DNA of 64,000 nt, from contig NZ_AOHC02000037.1 of assembly GCF_000332415.1 (NCBI RefSeq), positions 124,001 to 188,000 on the forward strand. Reading direction: 5' to 3'. The stretch comes from Leptospira weilii serovar Ranarum str. ICFT. Lineage in GTDB: Bacteria > Spirochaetota > Leptospiria > Leptospirales > Leptospiraceae. Below, one piece after another: positions 31,862 to 57,594 of this stretch. The position numbers and the translations under genes are program-made. The notes under the pieces are model-generated. The model worked only from the letters and a program-made list of their open reading frames with translations. It ran no database searches and was not told the DNA's origin. Numbering within the stretch: the first letter of the stretch is position 1; every line of letters begins with the position of its first letter.

Positions 31862-33076
31862 TCAAGAAAGATCTTCGATTAAATTTTTCTGTAATACGTC
31901 CCAGAAAGAAGGTTCGTCGTTTTTTTCATTCGAAGAACGAAATGGAGTGAAAGGATCTCGAAAAATTTCAGCCTGAGATTTTAGAATCACTTTCATGTTG
32001 TTTCCGTTTCGAAGAAACTCCGATTCGAATTTGTTTCCTCCGTTTCCTTCGCTTCCCTGCACAAGAAGAAGAAAATACCGATCAAAGTAGTCGTCCATGT
32101 TTCCGGGAATAAACCAATTCACCATTCCGGGCGGAAAGACCCGAAGGAAACGACCGCTGATTTTTTTTTCCGGAAATTTCGAAAATTCCCCCGTGATCTT
32201 TTCGTAATTTTTGGATGAATAAAAACGAAACTTATATCCTAAACTTCTAATATCAATTTTAAGTCCGTAAACTTGAACGGATAAGGAAACACGGACGTGA
32301 AGAGTTTCCGGTTTACTCCAATAACCAACGGGAGTGTCCGGAATTTTTAAAAAGGTTTTGGTTCCTTCGTTATAGAGTTCGATTCCGTCTAAAAATTCTC
32401 CGGACTTAAAGATCGCGATTCTGTAGGAAACTTGATTTAAGAGTTTATAAAATCGTTTATAAAATTGCGGATACTCCGTTTCGGTCGAGTCGTTCAGTTC
32501 GTAAAGAAGCCAAGATGAATTCTCCGTCCTTCCCAAATCACAATGAGAAACGGAACAAAGATACCGATGTGCAATTGAAATCGAAGCGAGTTTGGTGGAA
32601 TCATTAGAGCCGAAACGAAGAAAATTTTGAAGCCGATCCACGTGATGAAAAAAATCAAGATAACTATAAGCCGGCAGAATCGAAACGGTTTCGCGTTTCA
32701 TTCGAAAAGTCTTTTGATCCCGGAAAGAAGTCGGAAAATATTCCGCATGGATTCGATAGGGAACGTTCTCCGGAATTTTTTCAGTCGTGAAAATATTTCG
32801 AAATCCCCCGTCCGTTTTTTGAAGATAAAAGTCGATTGAAAGTTTGCCGTCTTTTTCTTTCAGAAGAGATTCGTCCGCCGAAGTTAAATTTCCGAATAAG
32901 GCGTTTCTAATTCCTCCGGTCGGATATTCGCGTAGAATACTTTTTTGGTAGGAAATATATTCTTTCCAATAAGCGGCTTGTTGCGGTTTTTTTTGAACGC
33001 AATCAAAAAGGAAAAAACAAATCGAAACACAGATTAAAATCGGCGTTTTATTTTCTTTGTTTTCGTACGATTTCAT
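31862..33076 (-). CDS. hypothetical putative lipoprotein
   Basis: This 404-residue protein starts with a signal (MKSYENKENKTPILICVSICFFLFDC) whose lipobox F-L-F-D-C gives a lipidated Cys at about 26. The mature part is beta-rich with many aromatic residues and has no family I recognise. The start at 33076 is chosen over one at 33100 in the same frame because it trims the overlap with the upstream gene to 29 bases. It forms a small operon with the redoxin-like gene upstream. Its 3' flank (174 bases) holds the promoter of puuD on the same strand. Confidence 0.6.
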   Translation of the reverse strand: MKSYENKENKTPILICVSICFFLFDCVQKKPQQAAYWKEYISYQKSILREYPTGGIRNALFGNLTSADESLLKEKDGKLSIDFYLQKTDGGFRNIFTTEKIPENVPYRIHAEYFPTSFRDQKTFRMKRETVSILPAYSYLDFFHHVDRLQNFLRFGSNDSTKLASISIAHRYLCSVSHCDLGRTENSSWLLYELNDSTETEYPQFYKRFYKLLNQVSYRIAIFKSGEFLDGIELYNEGTKTFLKIPDTPVGYWSKPETLHVRVSLSVQVYGLKIDIRSLGYKFRFYSSKNYEKITGEFSKFPEKKISGRFLRVFPPGMVNWFIPGNMDDYFDRYFLLLVQGSEGNGGNKFESEFLRNGNNMKVILKSQAEIFRDPFTPFRSSNEKNDEPSFWDVLQKNLIEDLS

Positions 33077-33587
33077 AAAGAGAGTCAACGGTTCTATCAT
33101 CCACTTCTTTGTAGTAAGATTCGAAAATTTGCTTTTTGTTACCGGAAAAAATCCTTAACCAGGAAAAATCGGATCGGATTCCCGAAGATAAAACTCCTTT
33201 CGAGTCCAAAAAAATCGATTCGTAATTTTTGGATTTGTTTTCATCGATATAAACCGACACCGCACTCGGCGCGTTTCTAAGATCGATAAACGCAACGAAT
33301 TCGACAAAATCCTTGGATTCATCGATCAGGTTCTGCATTCTCCAATAGATTTTTCTGCCGTGTTTTCTGCAAAGTACGACGTCCGTATAAGAACAACCCA
33401 AAAGGAATACGACTTTTCCTTTCAAAGTTTTTGAACTCAGAACCTGGCCTCTTTGATCCTTGAGTTGAAAATCGGGAAGATCGGAAGAAAAAACGGAAAA
33501 CGTCGGGAAAAGAAAAATCGATAAGAAAATAATCCGGAAGGAAAACGTTTTAAAACGAAAGAAGGGTTTGATCTGAAGTTTTTCCAT
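33048..33587 (-). CDS. exported redoxin-like protein without canonical CxxC
   Basis: This 179-residue protein has a signal peptide ending near S-V-F-S-S-D (about residue 36) and a thioredoxin-like opening (D-F-Q-L-K-D-Q-R-G-Q-V-L-S-S-K-T-L-K, G-K-V-V-F-L-L-G-C) as in AhpC/TSA or TlpA-type redoxins. In place of CxxC there is G-C-S-Y-T-D-V-V-L-C, so the two Cys are separated by seven residues and a classic dithiol site is absent. The ATG at 33605 in the same frame is an alternative start. The downstream lipoprotein gene overlaps it. Confidence 0.6.
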   Translation of the reverse strand: MEKLQIKPFFRFKTFSFRIIFLSIFLFPTFSVFSSDLPDFQLKDQRGQVLSSKTLKGKVVFLLGCSYTDVVLCRKHGRKIYWRMQNLIDESKDFVEFVAFIDLRNAPSAVSVYIDENKSKNYESIFLDSKGVLSSGIRSDFSWLRIFSGNKKQIFESYYKEVDDRTVDSLYEIVRKQRK

Positions 33588-33660
33588 TCGTACATTATAA
33601 AACATTAAATTACTTAAGGCAAAAACGAAAAAATCCGTTCGAAGTTTCCTTCTACAAATA

Positions 33661-33764
33661 TTAGAGTTATTGAAAAATTCAATCGTCGCGATTTATAAAA
33701 CCGCTTCAATCGTCCATTTCAACGAAACGGAAACAAATGGAGAATTAATTTTCAACGACTCTAA
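33661..33764. repeat. 104-bp inverted-repeat element
   Basis: Left arm TTAGAGTTATTGAAAAATT (33661-33679) and right arm AATTTTCAACGACTCTAA (33747-33764) pair with two mismatches and one bulge. The loop is about 67 bases. It lies between the cyclase gene and the redoxin-like gene. The left arm matches the short repeat at 1064-1085, so it may be part of a dispersed repeat family. Confidence 0.5.
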
Positions 33765-33766
33765 TA

Positions 33767-36013
33767 TCATTTCGATTGAAATCTAAAAATTCCGTCCCAA
33801 TTTTCTTCGGGAGGTTTGGAAGAATAAAGTTTACAACGTTTCAGATAAATCTTAGAAAGATTATCCCCGGGTTCCTCCCGATAAAGTTGTTTGAAAATTT
33901 TAGCGGCCTCGTCGAATTTTCCGGATTTATATTCGAGAATCCCTTGAGACAATAGATCCGACGTTTTCAGTTTAAATTTTTTGATCTCTTCCGGATCGGA
34001 TTCAAACACTTCGTAAATATCCACGGGCCGGTTTCTTCCTTTTATATACGCCGAGTCGATCATACGAATCCCCGCCTCGCTCATGTTATGGAGTCGAAGA
34101 TACGTATGATGAGATATTAATATTCTACTTTGATACAAGGAAGTAAGAGATTGAAGGCTTGAGGCAAGATCGACCGCGTCTCCGATCACGGTGGTGTCGA
34201 TTCGCCTTTGACTTCCCACTGTTCCTAAAATCAAAGAACCCGTATTGATCCCGATACCGATCTCCAAATTCCATTCAGTCGATAAACCCTTTCGCATTTT
34301 TGCCGATCGAACGGCGCTCACCATTTTGATCGCGGACTCGACCGCGTTGTCGGCCGAATTGAAATTTTCCTTTTCCGCTCGATCGTTATAATCCGCGAAA
34401 AGCGCGAGTATCGCGTCCCCCATATATTTATCCACAAAACCCGCAGTTTTATAAACGAGTTCTTCCATTTCGGATAAATAAGAATTTAAGAATGCGATCG
34501 TCCGACTCGACGGAATCGTTTCCGCAAGATTCGTAAAATTCCAAATATCGGAACACAGGACAGTCATCGATTTCTCTTTATTATTTCCGATGGAAATCGA
34601 TACGGGAGATTCATTGTCGAGAATTCGAATAAACTCCACGGGAACAAAACGATAGAAGGCGTCTTTCTGACTGGAAAGTTGCGTATTTAAAAGTTGCGCG
34701 TCCTTATAAAGTTGGATGTATCTCGAAATCAAAATCCTTACGATCGCGACGATAAAAAGCAAGTAAACGATCTTAAAAAAAGAATAATGAGGCCCGACAA
34801 TTTTAAAAACAGAATCCGATAAATCCCATACCGCAAAAACGATACATACGGAAATCCCGGCCAATATCGTACGCGCATCTTTTCTTTTTTTTCTTACGGT
34901 TTGAATCGCAAAGAACAGAATGTAAATCGAAAAGAAAATCATCGAAATTTGACAGATCCCAACGGCCGCGTATATCCAGGAAAACGGAACAACAAGGATC
35001 GCAAAAAACAACCCGACCAAAAGAATGAGAAAGAATGTCGGAACTACATTCGTCTTTTCTTTTTGGTAAAAGTAGTCTTTCAAAAAATAATAAAACGCGG
35101 GAAGAATCAACGTCAGAGAAGAATACTCGATCCTAAAAAAGTGGGAACTATCGATTTCCGAATTCGGATTCACGAATTTTTGAAAGATCAAATTTGAAGA
35201 CGAGAAAAAATAAACCGAAGAAACAAAGGATAAAAATCCGAAATAAATATAATACAAATCTTGTCTTCGTATCGCATAAAAAAATACATGATAAATTCCG
35301 AATATAAAATAAATTCCATACAAAAATACTTCGAAATACTCGGATGTGGATTCGTAAATTTTTTGAATCGGGGAAATTTTATACCCGCTTGTATGATAAA
35401 ATCCGAAATGATCGTTTTGAAAATAAGACGTGAGATTCGATTCCCCGACCATGTATAAAAAAATCGTATTTTTTCCCTCTTTTAAGGCTCCCGATGGAAT
35501 CGGTAAAATTACGGACTTTAAGGATCTTCGAATCGAAGGAGTCAAATCGTTGTTATCGACCCGTTTTGGAAATCTTTCTTTTCGGACCAAAACATCGTTA
35601 AGATACAATTCCCAATTTTCTCCTATGTCCGGAAAATAAATCGCGGTCGGCGACTTTATCAACTCGGAGTTTACCGAAAATTCCACCTTTACGGTTACGT
35701 CGTGAAATCCGGATTGATCGGGTATTTCAAAAAGAGAATTAAAACTCACCGGGAAGCTCGGAATCGACTTCCAATTTTCCGAATTTTTGGGTTCTTTTTC
35801 CTTAAGGTCGGTTTCAATATTCGTTTTTTCTTTTTTGTTTTTTAGAAAAGAATTTTGAATATTCGATTTTTCTAATTTATTTTTGAGATGGTTTCCCAAA
35901 CTCGCGCTCCATTCGGCGTGTGTGAGATCCAAAGCCTGCGGAGCTTCGTATCCGCAGGAAAGCAGAATCGAAACGATCAAAGAATATGTGAAAATTTTTA
36001 AAATCCGGATCAT
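33767..36013 (-). CDS. 7TM-DISM class III nucleotide cyclase homologue with altered active site
   Basis: This 748-residue lipoprotein-like receptor has a signal and lipobox (I-L-L-S-C at about 16-20), an extracytoplasmic region of about 200 residues, then seven hydrophobic helices (about 215-420) of the 7TMR-DISM type, a short linker and a class III cyclase domain at about 460-660. Metal-binding Asp residues are in C-S-D-I-W-N-F and Y-M-G-D-A-I, and base-recognition Lys and Asp in V-D-K-Y-M-G-D and I-D-T-T-V-I-G-D fit ATP. The transition-state Asn and Arg (N-x-x-x-R) are replaced by Asp615 and Ser619 (G-D-A-V-D-L-A-S-S). A short C-terminal TPR-like tail follows. The ATG at 36028 is an alternative start. 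Confidence 0.8.
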   Translation of the reverse strand: MIRILKIFTYSLIVSILLSCGYEAPQALDLTHAEWSASLGNHLKNKLEKSNIQNSFLKNKKEKTNIETDLKEKEPKNSENWKSIPSFPVSFNSLFEIPDQSGFHDVTVKVEFSVNSELIKSPTAIYFPDIGENWELYLNDVLVRKERFPKRVDNNDLTPSIRRSLKSVILPIPSGALKEGKNTIFLYMVGESNLTSYFQNDHFGFYHTSGYKISPIQKIYESTSEYFEVFLYGIYFIFGIYHVFFYAIRRQDLYYIYFGFLSFVSSVYFFSSSNLIFQKFVNPNSEIDSSHFFRIEYSSLTLILPAFYYFLKDYFYQKEKTNVVPTFFLILLVGLFFAILVVPFSWIYAAVGICQISMIFFSIYILFFAIQTVRKKRKDARTILAGISVCIVFAVWDLSDSVFKIVGPHYSFFKIVYLLFIVAIVRILISRYIQLYKDAQLLNTQLSSQKDAFYRFVPVEFIRILDNESPVSISIGNNKEKSMTVLCSDIWNFTNLAETIPSSRTIAFLNSYLSEMEELVYKTAGFVDKYMGDAILALFADYNDRAEKENFNSADNAVESAIKMVSAVRSAKMRKGLSTEWNLEIGIGINTGSLILGTVGSQRRIDTTVIGDAVDLASSLQSLTSLYQSRILISHHTYLRLHNMSEAGIRMIDSAYIKGRNRPVDIYEVFESDPEEIKKFKLKTSDLLSQGILEYKSGKFDEAAKIFKQLYREEPGDNLSKIYLKRCKLYSSKPPEENWDGIFRFQSK

Positions 36014-36076
36014 ACAACCAGAGTTCATTCAAAAAAATTCGAAGTGAAAAATTTTTCCGGAAACGAAAAAATTAAA

Positions 36077-37090
<1,014 letters not shown>

Positions 37091-37242
37091 GCCCGAGACT
37101 TCCCGTAAGAATTCTATCGGTTAAAATTGAACGTTTCAACGAAAAGATTTTTCAACCAATGGAAGAAAATTCTTCGCCGCAAGTATGAGTTTCTAAAATA
37201 ACGCGAGTTCTATATCATCAATGCGAAAGCGATTGAAGCGGA

Positions 37243-37302
37243 ATCAACAAATTGGAACTATAAAAAAATTTCGCTTTTAGGACTATCTATCAATTTGTTG
37301 AT
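37243..37302. repeat. 12-bp perfect inverted repeat, 36-bp spacer
   Basis: ATCAACAAATTG (37243-37254) and CAATTTGTTGAT (37291-37302) are exact complements, with a further A-T pair outside. The distance could fit an operator for a dimeric regulator or a stem in a leader RNA. The spacer is A/T-rich. Confidence 0.5.
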
Positions 37303-37319
37303 TGGAGCCGAAAGCGCGG

Positions 37320-37358
37320 CCCCTCGCCTTTTTTTCCGTAAGAAAAAAAGGCGAGGGG
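37320..37358 (+). terminator. very stable hairpin, 16-bp stem
   Basis: The stem is CCCCTCGCCTTTTTTT and AAAAAAAGGCGAGGGG, perfectly paired, around a 7-base loop (CCGTAAG). No gene in this window reads into it, since both flanking genes diverge from the gap. It may end a short RNA made from inside the gap or act as an attenuator in front of the ArsC-like gene. Confidence 0.6.
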
Positions 37359-37455
37359 TTCGCCCAAAATTGACGGAGGCAAACTTGTCAATCCTCGAAA
37401 CGGAGGAAAACTTGACTCGAAAAAAGAATCACAAACCATCGATACCGGAGAATGA

Positions 37456-39495
<2,040 letters not shown>

Positions 39496-39635
39496 CGTAA
39501 CCTGCTTCGAACCGCATTTCACATTCTAAGACACGGACGTCTTAGAGGAAAGAGACGAAGTTGTATCCGATTTTATTCCTCATTGAGCTCGCGTTTTAGA
39601 AATTTATTTCCAAAAAAATGTTAATCCGACATCGA

Positions 39636-40244
<609 letters not shown>

Positions 40245-40259
40245 GTTTATTAGACTCTT

Positions 40260-41003
40260 TCAAAGTCCTGCGGTAATTCCTCCGTCGATTACGATCGTTT
40301 GTCCGGTAATATAAGCGGACGCGTCGCTCGCAAAAAAAATCGCAGCCCCCACCAAATCATCCGGTTTTCCGAGCCTTCCCATCGGGATCGCATTGGTCAT
40401 CTGTTCCAAAACTTCCGGTTTTTCTTTGATCATATCCGTCATATCCGTATCGATAAAACCCGGACAAATCGCGTTCACACGATAACCCGAACCGATCCAT
40501 TCCACGGCAAGAGCGCGGGTCATATTGATGACCGCGCCTTTCGTGCCGGAATAAACGGAAGCCAACTTTGTTCCTCTCATTCCGAGAATAGATGCAATAT
40601 TTATAATGTTTCCGCCTTTCTTTTTATGAATCCTATAATAAGCCGCACAAGCTCTGAACACTCCCGTAAAATTCGTTTGAATGATGGATTCGATTTCATC
40701 TTCCTTTAAAAAAGCGGCCGGTTTGTTCGAAGCGATTCCCGCGTTATTGACAAGCACGTCCAACTTTCCGTGTTCTTTGACGATGGATTCGATGATCGGA
40801 GTCATCACATCCGGTTGGCGAATGTCCGCGGCAAAACCTTTGATTCCGGAACCGTCGAATTTTTTGATCGATTCTTCCGAAGAACCCGTTCCATAAACGA
40901 CGGCGCCCGCGTTTTTAAAACCTTCCGCGAAATGTCTTCCGATCCCGCGAGTGGACCCGGTCACTAAAACCGTTTTGCCTTTTACGTCAAATAAATCGTT
41001 CAA
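40260..41003 (-). CDS. short-chain dehydrogenase/reductase
   Basis: This 247-residue classical SDR has the nucleotide-binding T-G-S-T-R-G-I-G at about 16-23, N-N-A-G-I-A, the catalytic Ser and Y-S-G-T-K at about 155-159 and the final T-G-Q-T-I-V-I-D-G-G. The closest family type is FabG-like or gluconate dehydrogenase, and the substrate cannot be fixed. The start is TTG with AGGAG 8 bases upstream. It lies 4 bases from the lipoprotein-like gene upstream. Confidence 0.85.
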   Translation of the reverse strand: MNDLFDVKGKTVLVTGSTRGIGRHFAEGFKNAGAVVYGTGSSEESIKKFDGSGIKGFAADIRQPDVMTPIIESIVKEHGKLDVLVNNAGIASNKPAAFLKEDEIESIIQTNFTGVFRACAAYYRIHKKKGGNIINIASILGMRGTKLASVYSGTKGAVINMTRALAVEWIGSGYRVNAICPGFIDTDMTDMIKEKPEVLEQMTNAIPMGRLGKPDDLVGAAIFFASDASAYITGQTIVIDGGITAGL

Positions 41004-41007
41004 CGGA

Positions 41008-41514
<507 letters not shown>

Positions 41515-41533
41515 ACGTTTGTTATTTTGAATA

Positions 41534-42424
41534 TTACGGTTTTATTGTATTTGATTTAGGAGGATTTTGGGCGGAATCCTGACTTTTGGTTTCGCTTTCT
41601 TTTTCCGATTTTCCGGAAAAAATCCCCAATTTCAATTCGTACGACTTTACGGTTTTTGTTCTGTCTTTTTTCCTTTCTTCCTCCGCATTCAAACGACCTT
41701 CCGCGTCGTCCCAATAAATCAATTCTTCCGGTTTTAGGTAATCGGTATCGAGGATTCTATTTTTGGAGATTTTATCCGAAAGGGAAAGTTTGGAATCCTC
41801 GTTTTTTCCCAAAAGAATTTTAATTTGATAGAGTGAAAGAAGAGATTGTCTTTGGTAATAAAGAGCGGAGGTTCTTTCCCCCTTTTCCAATTCTTTGGAG
41901 GCGACTTTAGACGTTTCTCCGGAACGAACATAATATTTTTCTAATACTGGGAGAATGGATCGGTTTTTGTTTTTTTCGTCCAAACGAATCGATACGATCA
42001 AAGGGGCCAATTCCTGTCCCAACTGAATCGTTCTGTTCTCGTAGTCTTTCCGAATCGTTTCTTCCAAAGGAACGATCGTTTTAAAAATACTTTCAAACGC
42101 GGCGGTGGCGTTTCCGTATTCCGCTTTCAGATAAAGAGTTTCAGCCTTCCCGTAATCCCCGGCGAGTTTGTCCAGCTCCTGTTTTTTCCCGAAATTCAAA
42201 AGAGAAATTCGAATTCCCTTCAATGCCAGATATGTTTTTTTTCGAGTCGATTCCAGCTTCCCCGTTTCGATCAATTCTCGATCGGATTCGACCTTTTGTT
42301 TTTCTTTCAGATCCTTAGATTCGTTTGGAACCGTTTGCGAAAGGATCGAAACGTTCCAGGCAAAAATAAGAACACAAATAACAAATCCGATTTTATCCCG
42401 CAGAGTTTGTTGATTCTCTTTCAT
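41534..42424 (-). CDS. hypothetical exported helical protein
   Basis: This 296-residue protein has a hydrophobic segment near residues 13-29 that looks like a signal peptide. The mature part is largely helical and charged (K/E/R-rich; ELDKLAGDYGKAETLYLKAE reads like a TPR-type helix pair), with long coiled-coil potential. The tail is polar (Ser/Thr/Pro). No family was recognised. ATG at 42424 is preferred, as the ATG at 42433 adds only three residues. Confidence 0.58.
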   Translation of the reverse strand: MKENQQTLRDKIGFVICVLIFAWNVSILSQTVPNESKDLKEKQKVESDRELIETGKLESTRKKTYLALKGIRISLLNFGKKQELDKLAGDYGKAETLYLKAEYGNATAAFESIFKTIVPLEETIRKDYENRTIQLGQELAPLIVSIRLDEKNKNRSILPVLEKYYVRSGETSKVASKELEKGERTSALYYQRQSLLSLYQIKILLGKNEDSKLSLSDKISKNRILDTDYLKPEELIYWDDAEGRLNAEEERKKDRTKTVKSYELKLGIFSGKSEKESETKSQDSAQNPPKSNTIKP

Positions 42425-42433
42425 CCCTAACAA

Positions 42434-42471
<38 letters not shown>

Positions 42472-42484
42472 AAACTGTGGATCT

Positions 42485-43038
42485 ATGATCGTCCTCAGAT
42501 CCAGATCTCCTCGGAGAAAACAAGTTTTGGAATCCTTGGACCTTGATTTTAGAATCGAGGCGGAGGATATAGACGAAAGTTCTTTGAAGAACGAACGTCC
42601 TCTGGAATATTTAAAAAGGATTTCTTTGTCCAAGTTAGGCACAAGATCCAAGGATGAATTTTTGATTGCCTGCGATACGATCGTCGTTTACGAAAACTCG
42701 ATTCTGCAAAAACCCGAAAACGTTTCGGAAGCGACGGAAATACTCGGAAGATTGTCCGGAAAAACTCACACGGTTTATTCCGGATTAGGAATTTCCGATC
42801 GAGGGTTGGAACGATTCGCGTTCGATTCTTCTCAAGTTCATTTTCGTTCTTGGAATCGCGAACAAATCCGAACCTACATTGAAAAATATTCTCCCTTGGA
42901 TAAGGCGGGAAGTTACGGAGTTCAGGACCGAGAAGGACCGGTTCAATCTTTCGACGGATCTTATACGAACATTCTCGGATTTCCGATCCGAATGTTCTTT
43001 CAGTATCACGAACTTTGGAAAAAATTTTTAAAGGGAAA

Positions 43039-43048
<10 letters not shown>
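42485..43048 (+). CDS. maf: Maf family nucleotide pyrophosphatase
   Basis: This 187-residue protein has the Maf signature L-R-S-R-S-P-R-R at 4-11, a catalytic D at I-A-C-D-T-I-V-V and a [23 protein letters not shown] ending. Maf enzymes hydrolyse non-canonical or selected nucleoside triphosphates and affect septum formation. Specificity (dTTP/UTP or m7GTP types) cannot be read by eye. The short convergent gene overlaps its last 10 bases. Confidence 0.9.
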
Positions 43049-43273
<225 letters not shown>

Positions 43274-43339
43274 CGATTCTTTACCTTAAACAATTCTCCC
43301 TTTTTTTTACGGATCGAAGTTACTTCCAATTCAAATCGA

Positions 43340-45263
<1,924 letters not shown>

Positions 45264-45284
45264 ATGCCGATCCCTGTGTGAAGA

Positions 45285-46811
<1,527 letters not shown>

Positions 46812-46831
46812 AAAACAAAAGAAAAGAAAAG
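46812..46831 (-). repeat. CTTTT pentanucleotide repeat in 5' region of the vWA gene
   Basis: On the minus strand this reads CTTTT three times followed by GTTTT. It lies between a candidate ATG (46847-46849) and the vWA reading frame. Five-base units change the frame by two, so gain or loss of units could switch translation. Confidence 0.6.
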
Positions 46832-46938
46832 GAATAAATTTCTTAACATGTACGATTTGAACGAGTTCTTAATTTTATTATGAGGGAACCCGGATTCAAC
46901 GCAACCTATTAAAAAATGAGTTGCATAAACTAGACAAA

Positions 46939-47541
<603 letters not shown>

Positions 47542-47573
47542 GTTTTCACTTACCAAAAACTTGACTGTTTACG

Positions 47574-47600
47574 AACCCCGCCTTACAGCGGGGTTTTTTT
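47574..47600 (+). terminator. intrinsic terminator of lipL21
   Basis: AACCCCGC and GCGGGGTT form an 8-base stem around a 6-base loop, followed by a run of T residues. Confidence 0.9.
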
Positions 47601-47750
47601 ATTTCCTGCCGTCATTATTTTTTAAAATAATTGTGGTTTTGATTTTTAAAAAGAATATCCGAAGAAATCGAATTTAGTATATTATAAAAACTCAATTTTC
47701 ATCTTCAAATCTATCCGTTTAAAGTAAAAGAGAATACGGAAAAAATGATT

Positions 47751-48707
<957 letters not shown>

Positions 48708-48711
48708 TGGT

Positions 48712-51216
<2,505 letters not shown>

Positions 51217-51234
51217 TTCAAAATTCCCTTTGGA

Positions 51235-53188
<1,954 letters not shown>

Positions 53189-53225
53189 TGAAAACCATAG
53201 GGAGGCAAGGAAATTCATCGAATGA

Positions 53226-53690
53226 TCAAAGATATTGAAGAATCTCTAGGTAACGTTTTTTAACTTCGGGGTCCGTTTCTTTTTCGAGAATCGCGATTAA
53301 ATCATCTTTGCCTTCCAAGCCTTTTTTTTCCTTGGTTTCAGGTAAGGCGGGAGAATAAGAAGTCGTTAGTTTACCGATTGAAATCTCAATCGAACGAACG
53401 ATTCCTTTTCCTAAAAACCGAGCCGACTCTCTGAGAATACGATTTTGCAAAAAAAGCAATTCTTGTTTATAAGCGTTATGAGAAACGAGAATTCGGAGTT
53501 TACCGAATTGAACCGAATTCACTTCCGAATGCGAAGCAAACACGGGACCAATTATTTCCTTCCAGCGATTTCGAAGCGTATGAACGGAAATTTTTTCCTG
53601 TAAATTTTCTTCCGTAATTCCCATTTGATTTAAAACGGAACGAAACTCGGAAGTCTCGATTTTTTTGGATGAAATCAAATCGTCTTTCAT
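53226..53690 (-). CDS. dciA: DciA-family (DUF721) helicase-loading protein
   Basis: This 154-residue protein is of the DUF721 family, whose members include DciA, the ancestral partner that loads DnaB in bacteria without DnaC. The family pattern is present: [15 protein letters not shown], then [17 protein letters not shown]. The start overlaps the recF stop by 4 bases. Its place between recF and gyrB is widely seen in bacteria. Confidence 0.85.
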   Translation of the reverse strand: MKDDLISSKKIETSEFRSVLNQMGITEENLQEKISVHTLRNRWKEIIGPVFASHSEVNSVQFGKLRILVSHNAYKQELLFLQNRILRESARFLGKGIVRSIEISIGKLTTSYSPALPETKEKKGLEGKDDLIAILEKETDPEVKKRYLEILQYL

Positions 53691-54784
53691 TCTACAGATT
53701 GGACGTTTCCTTCTCGAATTAGAAAAATCTGTTTTTGATCCTGAAGTTTACCGACATAATCTTGAATTCCTTCCAAATCCGTCGTTGTAAAAAATGCCTG
53801 CCCCGCGTTTACGACGAGATCCACAAAATATTCCCTTCGTTTAACGTCTAATTCCCGAATTACGTCGTCGATCAATAAAACCGGCGTAGTATTTAATACA
53901 TTCCTATAATAATTGAACGTAGCGGTTTTTAAAGCGATTACCGTACTTCTTTTTTGACCCTGAGATCCGAACTCGGTGATATCACGTTCGTTGTTTCCGA
54001 TAAAAAGATCGTCTCTATGAATTCCTACCGAAGTATAACCGAGTCTCAAATCCCTTCCCAAATTACGGCCGAGTTTTTCTACAAATTCGTTTTCGTCTTT
54101 TACGTTGGGTTGGTAGGTGAGTTCCAGTCCGTCTTTTCCACCGCTCAACTTATCCAAATTGGTTTGATAGAAAGAATTGAGTTCCAAAACTATTTTTTTT
54201 CTTTGATTAAGAATCAATACCCCTTTCTCGATCAGTTTTTTATCCCAAACCGATAGATGAGAGGAATCGGAGCCGCCCGTTTTTAACAAAGCGTTTCTGT
54301 GTTTTAGAATTTTATTATATTCGAGCAGAGATTCGAGATAAAAGGGATCGAAAGAAGAGATAAACGCATCGATGAATTTTCTTCTTTCCGCCGGACCCGA
54401 TTCTATGATTTTTAAATCCATAGGAGTTAATAAAACCGTAATGAACTTACCGATCAGGTCGGTTCTTTTTTTTACTTCTTCTTGATTGAACTTTAATTTT
54501 CTTTTGATCGTGGGTTTTGCGGTAAATCCGATTTCCAACACGGATTCTTTTTGATTTTCTTGGATTCTTCCTCTTAAAAAAAAATTTTCAGAACCCCATC
54601 GAATCAGATTGGAATCTTCGGGTTCGCGAAAACTTTTCAGCCAAGACAACATACAAATCGCTTCAAGAAGGTTTGTTTTTCCCTCTCCGTTATCCCCCAC
54701 AAAAAAAATAAGTCTGGAATCGAAATCCAAACTAAGTTCTTCGTGGTTTCTGAAATTCTGAAGAGTAAGATGTTTTAAAAACAT
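53687..54784 (-). CDS. recF: DNA replication and repair protein RecF
   Basis: This 365-residue SMC-like ATPase loads RecA at gaps. The Walker [14 protein letters not shown], signature S-Q-G-Q-K-R-S and Walker [13 protein letters not shown] are seen. The start at 54784 ([14 protein letters not shown]) matches the family N-terminus, where the ATG at 54808 adds eight residues that do not fit. It is 53 bases from dnaN. Confidence 0.95.
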   Translation of the reverse strand: MFLKHLTLQNFRNHEELSLDFDSRLIFFVGDNGEGKTNLLEAICMLSWLKSFREPEDSNLIRWGSENFFLRGRIQENQKESVLEIGFTAKPTIKRKLKFNQEEVKKRTDLIGKFITVLLTPMDLKIIESGPAERRKFIDAFISSFDPFYLESLLEYNKILKHRNALLKTGGSDSSHLSVWDKKLIEKGVLILNQRKKIVLELNSFYQTNLDKLSGGKDGLELTYQPNVKDENEFVEKLGRNLGRDLRLGYTSVGIHRDDLFIGNNERDITEFGSQGQKRSTVIALKTATFNYYRNVLNTTPVLLIDDVIRELDVKRREYFVDLVVNAGQAFFTTTDLEGIQDYVGKLQDQKQIFLIREGNVQSVE

Positions 54785-54837
54785 TTTATCGGAAAGACCA
54801 AGCTGCAAAGTTCTTCCGAATTTTGCTCGAAGGATTT

Positions 54838-57594
<2,757 letters not shown>

